Shown here piece by piece: positions 32,480-41,686 of a DNA stretch of 64,000 nucleotides. The notes below the pieces were generated by a model. The model was not told the origin of the DNA, made no database searches, and was given only the letters and a program-made list of their open reading frames with translations. The stretch's first letter is position 1. Each line of letters begins with the position of its first letter. The stretch comes from JALYNX01 sp963724825 (GTDB lineage: Bacteria; Actinomycetota; Acidimicrobiia; Spongiisociales; ZC4RG35), in assembly GCA_963724825.1 (NCBI GenBank), contig CAVRWT010000016.1, forward strand, positions 60,044-124,043, given 5' to 3'. Made by a program: the position numbers and the translations under genes.

Positions 32480-33021
32480 GATTCACCTCCTTCTTCAGCA
32501 GCGGGGGGCTGACGATCTTTGGCCATTCTTTGGTATTCGTTGGCAAGGTTGCGACGGGCTCGGTATGCCCGTTGTTTGACGGCGCTGGCCTCGATCCCCA
32601 GCACCAGGGCGACGTCCGCGTGTGACAGTTCCTCCCACAGGGTCAGGCGCAAGACTTCCTGGTCGATTTTCTTTAGCCGGGATGACGCTTTGATGACCAT
32701 GCGGTACTCCTCGTTTCTGACCAGGAGAACATCGGGAGCTGGCGCTTCGACACCAGCGAGACCAGCGAGCCGTTCGATGAGTTTTCGACTGCGTGCCGTG
32801 TGTCGCCATTGGTGTGAGACAACCCGATAGGCGACTCCGTAAAGCCAAGGAAGCGCAGCCTCTCCCTCGGGGATCTGGTCGATCTTCCGCCAAGCCACCA
32901 GGAAGGTTTCGGCGACGGCGTCGGCTGCCTGAGATCGTTGTGTTCGTCGGATGCAGTAGGCGTTGAGTTGTCTGCCGTAACGGCGGTAGAGATCGGCGAA
33001 TCTCACTTCCTGGTCCGACAT
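32476..33021 (-). CDS. ECF sigma factor
   Basis: About 181 residues from the chosen ATG (SDQEVRFADLYRRYGRQLNA). Region 2 AVAETFLVAWRKIDQIPEGE, WLYGVAYRVVSHQWRH; region 4 LRLTLWEELSHADVALVLGI and SAVKQRAYRARRNLANEYQ. In-frame ATGs 11 codons upstream are alternatives; none has a good ribosome site. The basic end AKDRQPPAAEEGGES matches the paralog end EDRTPPAALKGGGS. Divergent from comM across about 225 bases, which must hold both promoters; I saw no clear boxes there. Confidence 0.9.
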   Translation of the reverse strand: MSDQEVRFADLYRRYGRQLNAYCIRRTQRSQAADAVAETFLVAWRKIDQIPEGEAALPWLYGVAYRVVSHQWRHTARSRKLIERLAGLAGVEAPAPDVLLVRNEEYRMVIKASSRLKKIDQEVLRLTLWEELSHADVALVLGIEASAVKQRAYRARRNLANEYQRMAKDRQPPAAEEGGES

Positions 33022-33245
33022 GATCTGTCCGTTTCGGGTGACAGCCCTCATCATGGAGTCTGCGCCCAGTTCGTCCCGGCGGTAACCGGATTCTTGTGGG
33101 TGACAATTCTCCACATCCGGGCATTGAGTGCGTGAGAGCAACCGGGGGGTTGCCCGGCTGATCCCACGGCCGCGGACGTGGGGCCAGCCAAGGCCCATAG
33201 ATCACCCCCCTTCCAACCGAACCTGGCCCTTCGTACGGTCACAAC

Positions 33246-34722
33246 ATGTACGCGGCGACCACGTCGGTGGCGCTCGTTGGGGGAGAGGCACGACCGGTCG
33301 AGGTCCAGGCCCACGTCGGGCGTCAGACAGAGGCTTTCAAATTGTCCGGCCTGCCCGACACCGCGGTGCGCGAGGCTAAGGATCGGGTCAGGGCTGCAGT
33401 GCTCTCGGCCGGGATTCGGTTCCCCAATCGGACCGTGACGGTCAATCTGGCGCCGGCCGACCTCCCCAAAGGTGGCACCGACTACGACCTCCCCATCGCC
33501 CTCGGCATCCTCGCAGCAAGCAGGGAGATCCCGTATCTGCGACGTGCCGTGGTGGTGGGGGAGTTGGCTCTCGACGGCGCGGTGCGCGCCGGCTCCAATG
33601 CTCTCGGCGCCGCGGTGCTCAGCGCCCGCCAACAGGTCCCCTGTCTCGTGGCTTCGGCGGCGGCAGCCGAGGCGGCCTCCATACCCGGCGCGACGGCCTA
33701 CGGGGTGAGCAGCCTGGCCGAGGCGGTGGATCTCCTTCGGGACGGCCTCGACCGCAGGGCGCCAGCCACCCCCGGAGAGGCATTGCCGCGGGAACCGGCA
33801 CCGGACATGGCCGACATCAAGGGCCAGATCATGGCAAGACGCGGCTCTCGAGGTGGCGGCGGCAGGTGGTCATCATCTCCTTCTCCACGGCCCGCCCGGA
33901 TCGGGCAAGACGATGCTCGCTCGACGGATGATTGGGATCCTTCCCCGACTTGAGATCACTGAAGCCATCGAAACCGCCATGCTCTGGGCGGCCGTGGGAC
34001 GCCGCCGCGGACTCGACACCACACCACCGTTTCGCTCACCTCATCACACCGCATCAAAGGCGGCTTTGGTCGGCGGGGGCAGCGGGAATCCGGTGCCCGG
34101 CGAGGCGTCGCTGGCGCATCGCGGTGTTCTCTTCCTGGATGAGTTGGCCGAGTTCCCACGGGGTCATCTCGACACACTCCGTCAACCACTGGAAGAGGGT
34201 GTCGTGTCGGTCGCCCGGCGCGGTATGTCCGTCGACTTCCCCGCATCATTCCAACTCTTGGCCGCGACCAACCCGTGCCCGTGCGGCTTTTACGGCGATC
34301 GGCGTAAACCCTGTGAATGTCGACCGGCGATCCGCTGGAGGTATCGGTCCCGGATCTCCGGGCCACTTCTGGACAGGTTTGACCTCATCGTGCGCGTCGG
34401 CCGGGTGGAGGCGAATGAGTACTCCGGTGAGGCCGGAGAGCCCAGCTCTGCGGTGGCAGAACGGGTACACGCGTCGCGGGCAATCCAGGTTGCGCGCGGA
34501 CAGGTGAACCGTCACCTGCCACCTGCTGCCTCTCTGCTTGAGTCCGCTGCGGCAAGAGCGCTGGTTGCGTCGGCCGTCGGCAACGGCGTGCTCACCGCCC
34601 GGGGAGCGGATCGGGTGCGTCGGGTGGCGCGGACCATCGCCGATCTGACGGGGGTCGATCAGGTCGAGGAAGAGCACATGGCTGAGGCAATCGGGTTGCG
34701 TGGCGAATGGCGGGATGACTGA
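33246..34722 (+). CDS. comM: ComM/YifB-family Mg-chelatase-like ATPase, one frameshift
   Basis: A AAA+ helicase-like protein that promotes branch migration during natural transformation in other bacteria. The N-terminal domain (YAATTSVALVGGEARPVEVQ, KLSGLPDTAVREAKDRVRAA) is in the first frame up to DIKGQIMARR. The frame then shifts near 33.84 kb, and LEVAAAGGHHLLLHGPPGSG with Walker A GPPGSGKTMLARR follows once one G of CGCGGCT is dropped. Walker B GVLFLDELAEFPRG, zinc-site ATNPCPCGFYGD and the C-terminal lid are present. About 491 residues, a normal length. dprA follows with an 8-base overlap. Confidence 0.93.
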
Positions 34723-35539
34723 GGACCGGAAGGTTGAGCCTGGTGACCCTGGTTATCCGGTCGGGCTTTTCGATCTCGAGGAGCCACCTGCCCTGTACGT
34801 GTTGGGGGACACCAGCACCGCTCCGGCGGTCGCGGTGGTCGGCACCAGGAGGTGCACCCGTTACGGGTTGACTCTGGCCCATGCCTTCGGCCGTGCCCTC
34901 GCCGACGCGGATGGACCACGGTTAGCGGACTTGCCCGCGGGATCGACGGCGCCGCACATCGAGGCACTCTTGGAGTTGGCGGTGAGGCGGTAGCTGTGCT
35001 CGGGTCGGGAATCGATGTGATCTACCCATCAGAGAACCGGGACATCTATCACCTCATCGTCGACGGCCATGGAGCGGTGATGTCTGAGTATCCGCCTGGC
35101 ACCCCGCCTGACCGATGGCGCTTTCCGGCGAGAAACCGTCTCATCGCGGCCATCGCCTCTGCCGTGGTGGTTGTCGAGGCCGGTCAGAAAGGGGGAGCGC
35201 TGATCACAGCGCGTCTGGCTGCCGAGCTCGGGTCGCCCGGTGTTTGCCGTGCCAGGAGATGTCGACCGGGCCGCATCGGTTGGATGCAATCTCCTGATTC
35301 GCGACGGGGCGATCCCCGCCCTCGGTGTCGGTGACCTCATCTCCGAGTTGGAGTTGGTATTGGGGAAGCCGCCACGACAGGTCGCAGAGCTCAAGAGTGA
35401 GATCCCGGCCACCGGGGTCGCCGTGGATGACCTGCCACTGATCTGGGGCTGTGCCCCCGGCGAGGCCCTGGCCCGGTTGGCGCGGTTGGAAATCGCCGGC
35501 CAGGTGCGTCGCTCCGGCGACGTGGTCCTCCCCATCTGA
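34715..35539 (+). CDS. dprA: DNA processing protein DprA, two frameshifts
   Basis: Loads RecA on incoming single-stranded DNA. It has PALYVLGDTSTAPAVAVVGT, then after a shift near 34.91 kb (one missing base) GWTTVSGLARGIDGAAHRGT with the Rossmann motif, AVLGSGIDVIYPSENRDIYH, RFPARNRLIAAIASAVVVVE and GGALITARLAAELG. A second shift near 35.24 kb (one extra G) leads to VFAVPGDVDRAASVGCNLLI. The C-terminal winged-helix-like region ends QVRRSGDVVLPI. About 274 residues; the N-terminal SAM-like domain of longer DprAs is missing or very short. Confidence 0.88.
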
Positions 35540-35576
35540 ACTGGTTCTCGCGAAATCTCGCTTTAGGATCAAAGAA

Positions 35577-36464
35577 GTGCATCTCCCCGACATGCCCTTG
35601 TGGGCCGCTGCCCCGGTCGACGACTATCTGACCCGCCTACGCGAGCAGCGCGATCTGTCGCCAAACACTGTCGACGCCTATCGCCGCGATCTGACCCAGT
35701 TCTTCGACTACTGCAATCGAAACGGGGTGGAGCGAATCGATGGCGCCCAAAGGCTTCACGCCCGCCGTTATCTGGCGTTTCTGGACACTTTGGGATACTC
35801 GAGACGTTCGGCGACACGGAAGGCATCGGCGGTGCGGTCGTTCTACAACGATGCGGGCCGACGTGGTGTCACCACGGCCAACCCGTTCGAAGGGGTGGCC
35901 CGGCCCCGTCTCGATCGACCTCTGCCCCATGCCCTCCCGGCGAGAACTGTGGTGCACGGCATCGAGGCCATCGACACTTCATCGGCTCAGGGGCTCCGTG
36001 ACCGCGCCGTCCTCGACACCCTCTACTCGACAGGGCTTCGCATCTCGGAGCTGGCCTCATTGACCGTTTCCGATGTCGGCGGGGACATGATCACGGTCGT
36101 CGGAAAGGGGAGGAAGACCCGCCGGGTCCCGGTGGGGCGCCCGGCACAGGAGTCGCTCCGACGTTATGTCGATGAAGGACGGCCCCATTTGGCTTCCTCC
36201 GAGGCCGGAAGATGGCTCTGGGTGGGCCTCAGGGGTGGCCGACTCGACACCAGAGGCTTGCGGAAGGTGGTGAACGACAGGATGGCCACCTTCCCCCACG
36301 CCCTCCGTCACAGTTTCGCAACACATCTGCTCGAAGGCGGCGCCGACTTGAGGGTGGTACAGGATCTCCTGGGACACACGGACCTGGCGACAACCCAGAT
36401 CTACACTGCCGTGACTCGTCAGCACCTACGAGGGACTTATGACAGAAGCCACCCAAGGGCCTGA
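35577..36464 (+). CDS. XerC/XerD-type tyrosine recombinase
   Basis: A 295-residue site-specific recombinase, probably for chromosome dimer resolution at dif. The core-binding domain is VDDYLTRLREQRDLSPNTVD to ANPFEGVARP. Catalytic residues: Arg in STGLRISELASL, Lys in VVGKGRKTRRVPVG, HxxR in FPHALRHSFATHLLEGGADL, His in LLGHTDLATTQIYT and the Tyr nucleophile in the same motif. Start GTG is taken before HLPDMPLWAAAP; an ATG five codons on is an alternative. The 3' end overlaps whiG by 26 bases. Position between dprA and whiG is typical of XerC. Confidence 0.92.
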   Translation: MHLPDMPLWAAAPVDDYLTRLREQRDLSPNTVDAYRRDLTQFFDYCNRNGVERIDGAQRLHARRYLAFLDTLGYSRRSATRKASAVRSFYNDAGRRGVTTANPFEGVARPRLDRPLPHALPARTVVHGIEAIDTSSAQGLRDRAVLDTLYSTGLRISELASLTVSDVGGDMITVVGKGRKTRRVPVGRPAQESLRRYVDEGRPHLASSEAGRWLWVGLRGGRLDTRGLRKVVNDRMATFPHALRHSFATHLLEGGADLRVVQDLLGHTDLATTQIYTAVTRQHLRGTYDRSHPRA

Positions 36465-37218
36465 GACAAATCAGCTTGATGCCCTCTGGGCGCGCTTCAA
36501 GGCCTCGGCCGATGCCGACGCCCGCGAGCGTTTGATCCTCCACTACTCGCCTTTGGTCAAATACGTTGCGGGCCGGGTGGGCGCCGGTCTGCCCCGTTCG
36601 GTGGATCAGAACGACCTGGCCAGCTATGGCCTTTTCGGGCTCATCGACGCCATCGACAAATTCGAGTTGGAGCGCGGGTTCAAATTCGAGACTTATGCGA
36701 TCAACCGGATCAAAGGGGCGATCCTCGATGAGCTGCGGGCCCTGGACTGGGTGCCGCGCTCGGTTCGGTCCCGGGCCCGTCAGATCGAGGCCGGGATTGC
36801 AGAGATGGAGCACAGCCTGCAGCGGGCCCCCACCGATCAGGAGCTCGCCGACTTCCTGGAAATGCCGGTCGACGACCTGCAGAGCGCCCTCGCTGAAATC
36901 GGTCGCTCCGGCATCGCCGCCCTCGACGAATTCGTCGGAAACGAATCGTCGACCTCGGTTGGCGAGATGCTCGCCGATCCGACCGGGATCTCCCCGGAGA
37001 TCGCCTTCCAATCCGAGGAGACCCGTCGGGGTCTCGTCGACGCAATCAACCGCCTCCCCAACCGGGAAAGGCTGGTGATCACCCTCTACTACTACGAGGG
37101 GATGACGCTCGCCGAGATTGGAGACGTGCTCGGAGTCACCGAGTCCCGCGTTTGCCAGATCCACGCCAAGACGATGATGTCGCTACGCAACCGGCTCGGC
37201 GAGCCTTCGTGGGGTTGA
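36439..37218 (+). CDS. whiG: RNA polymerase sigma factor WhiG/FliA
   Basis: A 259-residue sigma-28 family factor. Region 2 LILHYSPLVKYVAGRVG, DLASYGLFGLIDAIDKFELE, KFETYAINRIKGAILDELR and WVPRSVRS are diagnostic of FliA/WhiG. Region 4 is LPNRERLVITLYYYEGMTLA and VTESRVCQIHAKTMMSLRNR. In Streptomyces WhiG starts sporulation; in motile bacteria FliA drives flagellar genes. No flagellar or sporulation genes are in the window, so the role here is open. The same place before rpsB is found in Streptomyces. Confidence 0.94.
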   Translation: MTEATQGPETNQLDALWARFKASADADARERLILHYSPLVKYVAGRVGAGLPRSVDQNDLASYGLFGLIDAIDKFELERGFKFETYAINRIKGAILDELRALDWVPRSVRSRARQIEAGIAEMEHSLQRAPTDQELADFLEMPVDDLQSALAEIGRSGIAALDEFVGNESSTSVGEMLADPTGISPEIAFQSEETRRGLVDAINRLPNRERLVITLYYYEGMTLAEIGDVLGVTESRVCQIHAKTMMSLRNRLGEPSWG

Positions 37219-37226
37219 GTGGCCCG

Positions 37227-37707
37227 GTGACTGACAGGATCCGCCACAAGTACCGAATCGACCTCGTCGGATGGCGCCTCTCAACAGTGCTCGCCGGAGT
37301 CGTGACTCGGCCCCCGGGCCCGATCTGACGCCGAGATCCTCGCCAACTTGATGCTCGACGCATATTTGGGAACGATCGACTATGACGGCGAGAACCTCGA
37401 GGACGCCCGCGCCGAGATCGATGAGTTCTTCTCCTCCGAACCCATGCTTGATTGCTCTCGAATCATCCAAAGCGATGAGGATCTGGTTGCGGCTTCTCTG
37501 CTAACCACGTGGGAAGGGGCGCCTCTCGTCGCCTACGTGATGACCGGGTCCTCGAGCAAGCGGCACGGCCTGGCGCGGGCCGTGCTGCTCGACAGTCTCG
37601 ACTGTCTCGCCAACACCGGCCATCGTGAGGTGTTCGCATTCATCACCGAGGGAAACGCCGCCTCCGAGAGGTTGTTCGAAGGCTTGGGGCAGTCGCGAGT
37701 CGGCTGA
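37227..37707 (+). CDS. GNAT-family N-acetyltransferase, one frameshift
   Basis: About 159 residues after repair. The N-terminal strand TDRIRHKYRIDLVGWRLSTV is in the first frame and ends in a C/G run near 37.32 kb; DAEILANLMLDAYLGTIDYD continues in the next frame once one base is dropped. The acetyl-CoA region is SSSKRHGLARAVLLDSLDCL, with EVFAFITEGNAASERLFEGL as the last part of the fold. Substrate unknown. GTG start with no strong ribosome site. It separates whiG from rpsB. Confidence 0.72.
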
Positions 37708-37733
37708 TGCTGGCACGGGCGGATTACCGGACA

Positions 37734-37866
37734 TAAGGCCACGGCCTTACAATCGCCTCATCACGCACGCTCGCTGACCCTCACTGGTCGGGCGCGTCCC
37801 GAAAGAGAGTGACTCGAAAGAGTCGGGTGGCTTTCCACCGGCGGGCGGAGGTACAACCAGAAAGGA
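37734..37866 (+). promoter_or_regulatory. Promoter-like box and structured leader of rpsB
   Basis: A TACAAT box at 37748-37753 overlaps the palindrome TAAGGCC-AC-GGCCTTA. Downstream come three short hairpins: CGGG/CCCG (37789-37801), GACTC-GAAA-GAGTC with a GNRA loop (37811-37824), and GGTGG-CTTT-CCACC (37826-37839), then the ribosome site GAAAGGA. A protein-binding leader for S2 autoregulation is a reasonable guess; no -35 box is convincing. Confidence 0.45.
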
Positions 37867-37873
37867 ATCACTG

Positions 37874-38596
37874 GTGGCAGTCACCATGAAGCAACTCTTG
37901 GAGGCCGGCGTCCATTTCGGGCATCAGACCCGACGCTGGAATCCAAAAATGCGCCCCTACATCTACGGGGAGCGCAACGGGATACACATCATCGACCTGC
38001 GTCAGACCCTGGAGCAGATCAACGACGCCGCGGCCTACGTCAAAGACCTGGTCGCCGGCGGCGGGACGGTGCTCTTTGTGGGAACCAAGAAGCAGGCGCA
38101 GGCGGCGGTCGCCGAGCACGCCGGCCGTTCCGGCATGCCATATGTCAACTTCAGGTGGCTCGGGGGGATGCTCACCAACTTTGCCACCATCCAGAAGCGC
38201 ATCTTCTACATGCGCGAGCTGCGCCGCCTCGAGGAGAGCGGTGAGATCAACTCACTGCCCAAGAAGGAGCGTCTCAAGCTACGGCGTGAGTTGGGCAAGC
38301 TCGAGCAGAACCTCGGCGGGGTCGTCGATCTTCAGCGGGTTCCCGACGCCGTGTTTGTGATCGATGTCAATGCGGAGACAACGGCAGTGACCGAAGCCTC
38401 GAGGCTGGGTCTGCCAGTGATCGCCCTGGTCGACAGCAATTGCGACCCGGACCTCATCGAGTACGTGATCCCGGGGAACGACGACGCGATCCGGGCCGCC
38501 GATCTCATTGCCGGCGCGCTCGCCGACGCTGCCCTGGAGGGGCGTGAGCTGGCTACTGCCAAGAGTGCCAAAGCCGACGATTCCGAGGAATCCTGA
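37874..38596 (+). CDS. rpsB: Ribosomal protein S2
   Basis: A 240-residue S2 of the 30S platform. Start GTG before AVTMKQLLEAGVHFGHQTRR with GAAAGGA upstream. Motifs include RWNPKMRPYIYGERNGIHII, FRWLGGMLTNFATIQKRI and LPVIALVDSNCDPDLIEYVI, ending with a short acidic tail. First gene of rpsB-tsf-pyrH-frr-cdsA. Confidence 0.97.
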   Translation: MAVTMKQLLEAGVHFGHQTRRWNPKMRPYIYGERNGIHIIDLRQTLEQINDAAAYVKDLVAGGGTVLFVGTKKQAQAAVAEHAGRSGMPYVNFRWLGGMLTNFATIQKRIFYMRELRRLEESGEINSLPKKERLKLRRELGKLEQNLGGVVDLQRVPDAVFVIDVNAETTAVTEASRLGLPVIALVDSNCDPDLIEYVIPGNDDAIRAADLIAGALADAALEGRELATAKSAKADDSEES

Positions 38597-38604
38597 GACC
38601 GAGC

Positions 38605-39216
38605 ATGGCTGATTTCACAGCGAAGGACATTCAGAAACTCAGAGTCGATGCCGGGGTCGGGATGATGGACGCCAAGCAGGCTCTCGCCGACGCCGACGGG
38701 GACTTCGAGAAGGCGTTCGAGCTTCTCCGGGAGCGTGGCCAGGCCAGTACGGCGAAGCGGGCAGACCGTGAGGCGAACGAGGGAACTATCGGGAGCTATA
38801 TCCATCTTCAGAACGGGCGCCCCGTGATGGGGGTGCTGGTGGAGCTGGCCTGTGAGACGGACTTCGTTGCCAAGAGCGACGAGTTCCGTCAGATCGCCGA
38901 CGACATCGCGATGCACGTGAGTTGGGGCAACCCGTCGTGGGTGAACCGCGATCAGGCCGATCCCGCCGAAGTGGCCAAGGAGCGTGACATTCTTGCTCGT
39001 CAGGCAGCCGCCGAAGGCAAGCCCGAAGCGGTCGCCGAGAAGATCGTGGATGGAAGGCTCAACTCCTGGTACACGGACAAGGTTCTCTACGACCAGAAAT
39101 TTGTGAACGCCGAGAGATTCGATGGGACGGTGGGCGACCTCGTCTCCCAACTCGCGGCGAAAATGGGCGAGAACATCTCTGTGCGCAGGTTCGCACGGGT
39201 AGCGGTTGGCGAGTAG
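38605..39216 (+). CDS. tsf: Elongation factor Ts
   Basis: Guanine nucleotide exchange factor for EF-Tu. The N-terminal UBA-like domain is FTAKDIQKLRVDAGVGMMDA, followed by LACETDFVAKSDEFRQIADD, the Tu-contact region. At 203 residues it is the short actinobacterial/cyanobacterial type, with a reduced second core subdomain. Eight bases after rpsB. Confidence 0.96.
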   Translation: MADFTAKDIQKLRVDAGVGMMDAKQALADADGDFEKAFELLRERGQASTAKRADREANEGTIGSYIHLQNGRPVMGVLVELACETDFVAKSDEFRQIADDIAMHVSWGNPSWVNRDQADPAEVAKERDILARQAAAEGKPEAVAEKIVDGRLNSWYTDKVLYDQKFVNAERFDGTVGDLVSQLAAKMGENISVRRFARVAVGE

Positions 39217-39226
39217 GAGGGGCGAA

Positions 39227-39940
39227 GTGACAGACAGACCGCGACGCGTAGTCCTCAAGCTTTCCGGTGAGGCGTTTGCCGATCCGAGTGTCGGTTACGG
39301 CATCGACCCGGCGACGGTGATTCGTGTGGCCCGTGAGGTTGCCACGGCGCACGCCACCGGGGTTCAGATCGCTGTAGTCGTTGGAGGGGGCAACATCTTT
39401 CGTGGCGTTTCCCAGGCGGCCAAGGGGATGGACCCTGCATCCGCGGACTACATGGGGATGCTGGCCACGGTCATCAACTCCCTGGCCCTGAGGGATGCGC
39501 TCGAAAAGCAAGGCGTGCCCACCCGGGTCCAGAGTGCGATCACGATGCAAGAGCTCGCCGAGCCGTACATCCGGCTCCGGGCCATCCGCCACCTGGAAAA
39601 AGGGCGCTCCGTCATCTTCGCCGCCGGGACCGGCAACCCGTTCTTCACCACTGACACCACCGCTGCGTTGCGAGCCGTGGAGATCGGCGCCGATGTGCTG
39701 CTCAAGGCGAGCAAGGTCGACGGCATTTACGACGCTGACCCCGCCACCCATGCTGACGCCAATCGAATGGCCGAGCTCTCCTACATGGATTTCATCTCTC
39801 GTGAACTCCGGGTGATGGATACGACCGCCGTTACGATGTGCAAGGAGCACGGCGTGCCGATCGTGGTCTTCGACATGTTCGCCCCGGGCAACATCCTGAA
39901 AGCGGTCAACGGCGAGAGAATCGGCACGGTGATCCACTGA
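39227..39940 (+). CDS. pyrH: UMP kinase
   Basis: Phosphorylates UMP to UDP; hexameric and allosterically controlled in bacteria. Motifs VVLKLSGEAFADPSVGYGID, VVGGGNIFRGVSQAAKGMD, ADYMGMLATVINSLALRDAL and TGNPFFTTDTTAALRAVEIG. Start GTG with AGGAGG upstream; a longer frame into tsf is not needed. 237 residues, typical. Confidence 0.96.
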   Translation: MTDRPRRVVLKLSGEAFADPSVGYGIDPATVIRVAREVATAHATGVQIAVVVGGGNIFRGVSQAAKGMDPASADYMGMLATVINSLALRDALEKQGVPTRVQSAITMQELAEPYIRLRAIRHLEKGRSVIFAAGTGNPFFTTDTTAALRAVEIGADVLLKASKVDGIYDADPATHADANRMAELSYMDFISRELRVMDTTAVTMCKEHGVPIVVFDMFAPGNILKAVNGERIGTVIH

Positions 39941-39953
39941 GGAGGTGAGGGCG

Positions 39954-40505
39954 ATGATCAGCGATCTCTTGGTCGAGGCCGAGCACAAGATGGAGATGGC
40001 AATTGATCATGTCGCTACAGAGTTTTCAACGGTGAGGACCGGGCGAGCCAACCCCCAACTCCTACAACGGATCTACGTCGACTATTACGGCACGCCCACC
40101 CCGTTGCAACAACTGGCATCGATAGCGGTGCCCGAGCCCAGACTCCTCGTTGTGAACCCCTTCGACCGTTCCACCGTCTCCGACATCGAACGGGCGATCC
40201 AGCAGTCCGATCTCGGGCTCAACCCGACCAACGACGGATCGGTGATTCGGATCGCTTTCCCCCCTCTCACCGAAGAGCGGCGCAAAGACCTGATCAAAGT
40301 CGTGAAGCACATGGCCGAGGAAGGAAGGGTCGCGGTCCGTAACATTCGCCGTCACTCGAAGACCGACATGGAGGCCATGCATGGAGATATCTCGGACGAT
40401 GACATTCGCCGGGGTGAGGATGGGCTCCAAAAACTCACAGATCGCTTCGTGATGAAGATCGATCACCTTCTCGCCAACAAGGAAGAGGAGTTGCTCGAAG
40501 TATGA
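39954..40505 (+). CDS. frr: Ribosome recycling factor
   Basis: Splits post-termination ribosomes with EF-G. The 183-residue protein has MEMAIDHVATEFSTVRTGRA, NPQLLQRIYVDYYGTPTPLQ and FPPLTEERRKDLIKVVKHMA. ATG start chosen because AGGAGG lies eight bases upstream; an in-frame GTG three codons earlier overlaps that site. Stop overlaps cdsA by four bases (ATGA). Confidence 0.96.
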   Translation: MISDLLVEAEHKMEMAIDHVATEFSTVRTGRANPQLLQRIYVDYYGTPTPLQQLASIAVPEPRLLVVNPFDRSTVSDIERAIQQSDLGLNPTNDGSVIRIAFPPLTEERRKDLIKVVKHMAEEGRVAVRNIRRHSKTDMEAMHGDISDDDIRRGEDGLQKLTDRFVMKIDHLLANKEEELLEV

Positions 40506-41686
40506 GTGACCGCACAGACAGCGAGCAGGAGAAGGGATTCAGGCGACCCTGGGAGGCCGAGCAAGCCGACGAGGACGCCGACGTGTTCACCCTCCCCGAG
40601 CCTGAGCCTGTTCCGGCAAGCGACGTCGATCTCGCCGACTGGGAGGCAATGACGTCCGAATCGGGCGTCCTGGAGGAGTACACCGCCGAGGATTACGCGG
40701 CCGCCACGACCGAGGAGTATCGAGGGCTCGCCGAAGACGTGAGCCGGGCCGCGGAGGAGGAATGGGAGCAGCAGGCGGTGGCAGCGGCGATGCCCGGCGT
40801 TGACAGCGGCCTCGTCGGATTCGAGGACGTGACCGGGGCCGCGGCCGACAGCGAAGAGGACTACGAGGCTCGGGAGCAAGCTGCAAGCTCAGACCTCGCG
40901 ATGAGGGCCGGTTCGGCAATCGTCGTCTTCGGGTTGTTTCTGGGAAGCGTGTTCCTGGGTGGGTGGTGGTTCACCGCCTTTGTGATCCTGGTGATGGTGG
41001 TAGCCACCGGTGAGTTCTACGCGACCGTCCGCCACGACGGATACCGCCCGTTGTCCCTTTTCGGACTGCTCGGAGTCATGTTGATGGGCATCGGGGCGCA
41101 TGCCTCGGGTGTCACCGCCATCGGTGGATGGGCCGCTCTGATCGCCGCGGGGTCCGTTCTGTTCTTCTCGCTGTCGCCGCGGCGACAACCGCTGGAGGAC
41201 GCGGCGGTGACCGTCGGCGCCATGGCCTGGGTTGGCCTTCTGTCGTTTGCGATCTTGATCGCGGCCGGGCCCCGCCCACTCGAGTACATCCTCTTCACCG
41301 TGCTCCTGGTCGCCGCCAACGACACCGGTGCCTATTTCGTGGGAAGGGCATTCGGGCATCGCAAGTTGGCGCCAGTGCTCTCGCCGCAAAAGACCGTTGA
41401 AGGCTTCTTCGGCGGCCTCATCGCCGGGCTGGTGATGGCTTCGATCCTGGTCACCTTCCCGGGATGGGAGCACATCGGCCTCGCCAAGGGCTTGGTTGCC
41501 GCCGCACTCGTCGGAGTCGTTGCACCCATTGGGGACGCCGCCGAGTCGATGATCAAGCGAGCCCTCGACGTCAAGGACATGGGTTCGGTGCTGCCCGGTC
41601 ACGGCGGGATCCTCGACCGCATCGATTCGTTCCTGTTTGCGGTTCCCGCGATCTACTTCCTGTTCCGGGGTTTCGGGCTTCTGTGA
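40502..41686 (+). CDS. cdsA: Phosphatidate cytidylyltransferase with a long acidic N-terminal extension
   Basis: Makes CDP-diacylglycerol from phosphatidic acid and CTP in the membrane. The C-terminal 260 residues have about eight TM segments and the CDP-DAG synthase signature KRALDVKDMGSVLPGHGGIL followed by DRIDSF. The first 130 residues are soluble and highly acidic (SEQEKGFRRPWEAEQADEDA, DEEEWEQQ-like stretches), which is longer than usual. The extension probably faces the cytoplasm; its role is unknown. Overlaps dxr by GTGA. Confidence 0.93.
   Translation: MSDRTDSEQEKGFRRPWEAEQADEDADVFTLPEPEPVPASDVDLADWEAMTSESGVLEEYTAEDYAAATTEEYRGLAEDVSRAAEEEWEQQAVAAAMPGVDSGLVGFEDVTGAAADSEEDYEAREQAASSDLAMRAGSAIVVFGLFLGSVFLGGWWFTAFVILVMVVATGEFYATVRHDGYRPLSLFGLLGVMLMGIGAHASGVTAIGGWAALIAAGSVLFFSLSPRRQPLEDAAVTVGAMAWVGLLSFAILIAAGPRPLEYILFTVLLVAANDTGAYFVGRAFGHRKLAPVLSPQKTVEGFFGGLIAGLVMASILVTFPGWEHIGLAKGLVAAALVGVVAPIGDAAESMIKRALDVKDMGSVLPGHGGILDRIDSFLFAVPAIYFLFRGFGLL

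Noticed and set aside
37741..37866. A tRNA or riboswitch-like RNA before rpsB
   Set aside because: The hairpins do not form a cloverleaf and match no riboswitch class I know; a ribosomal leader fits better.
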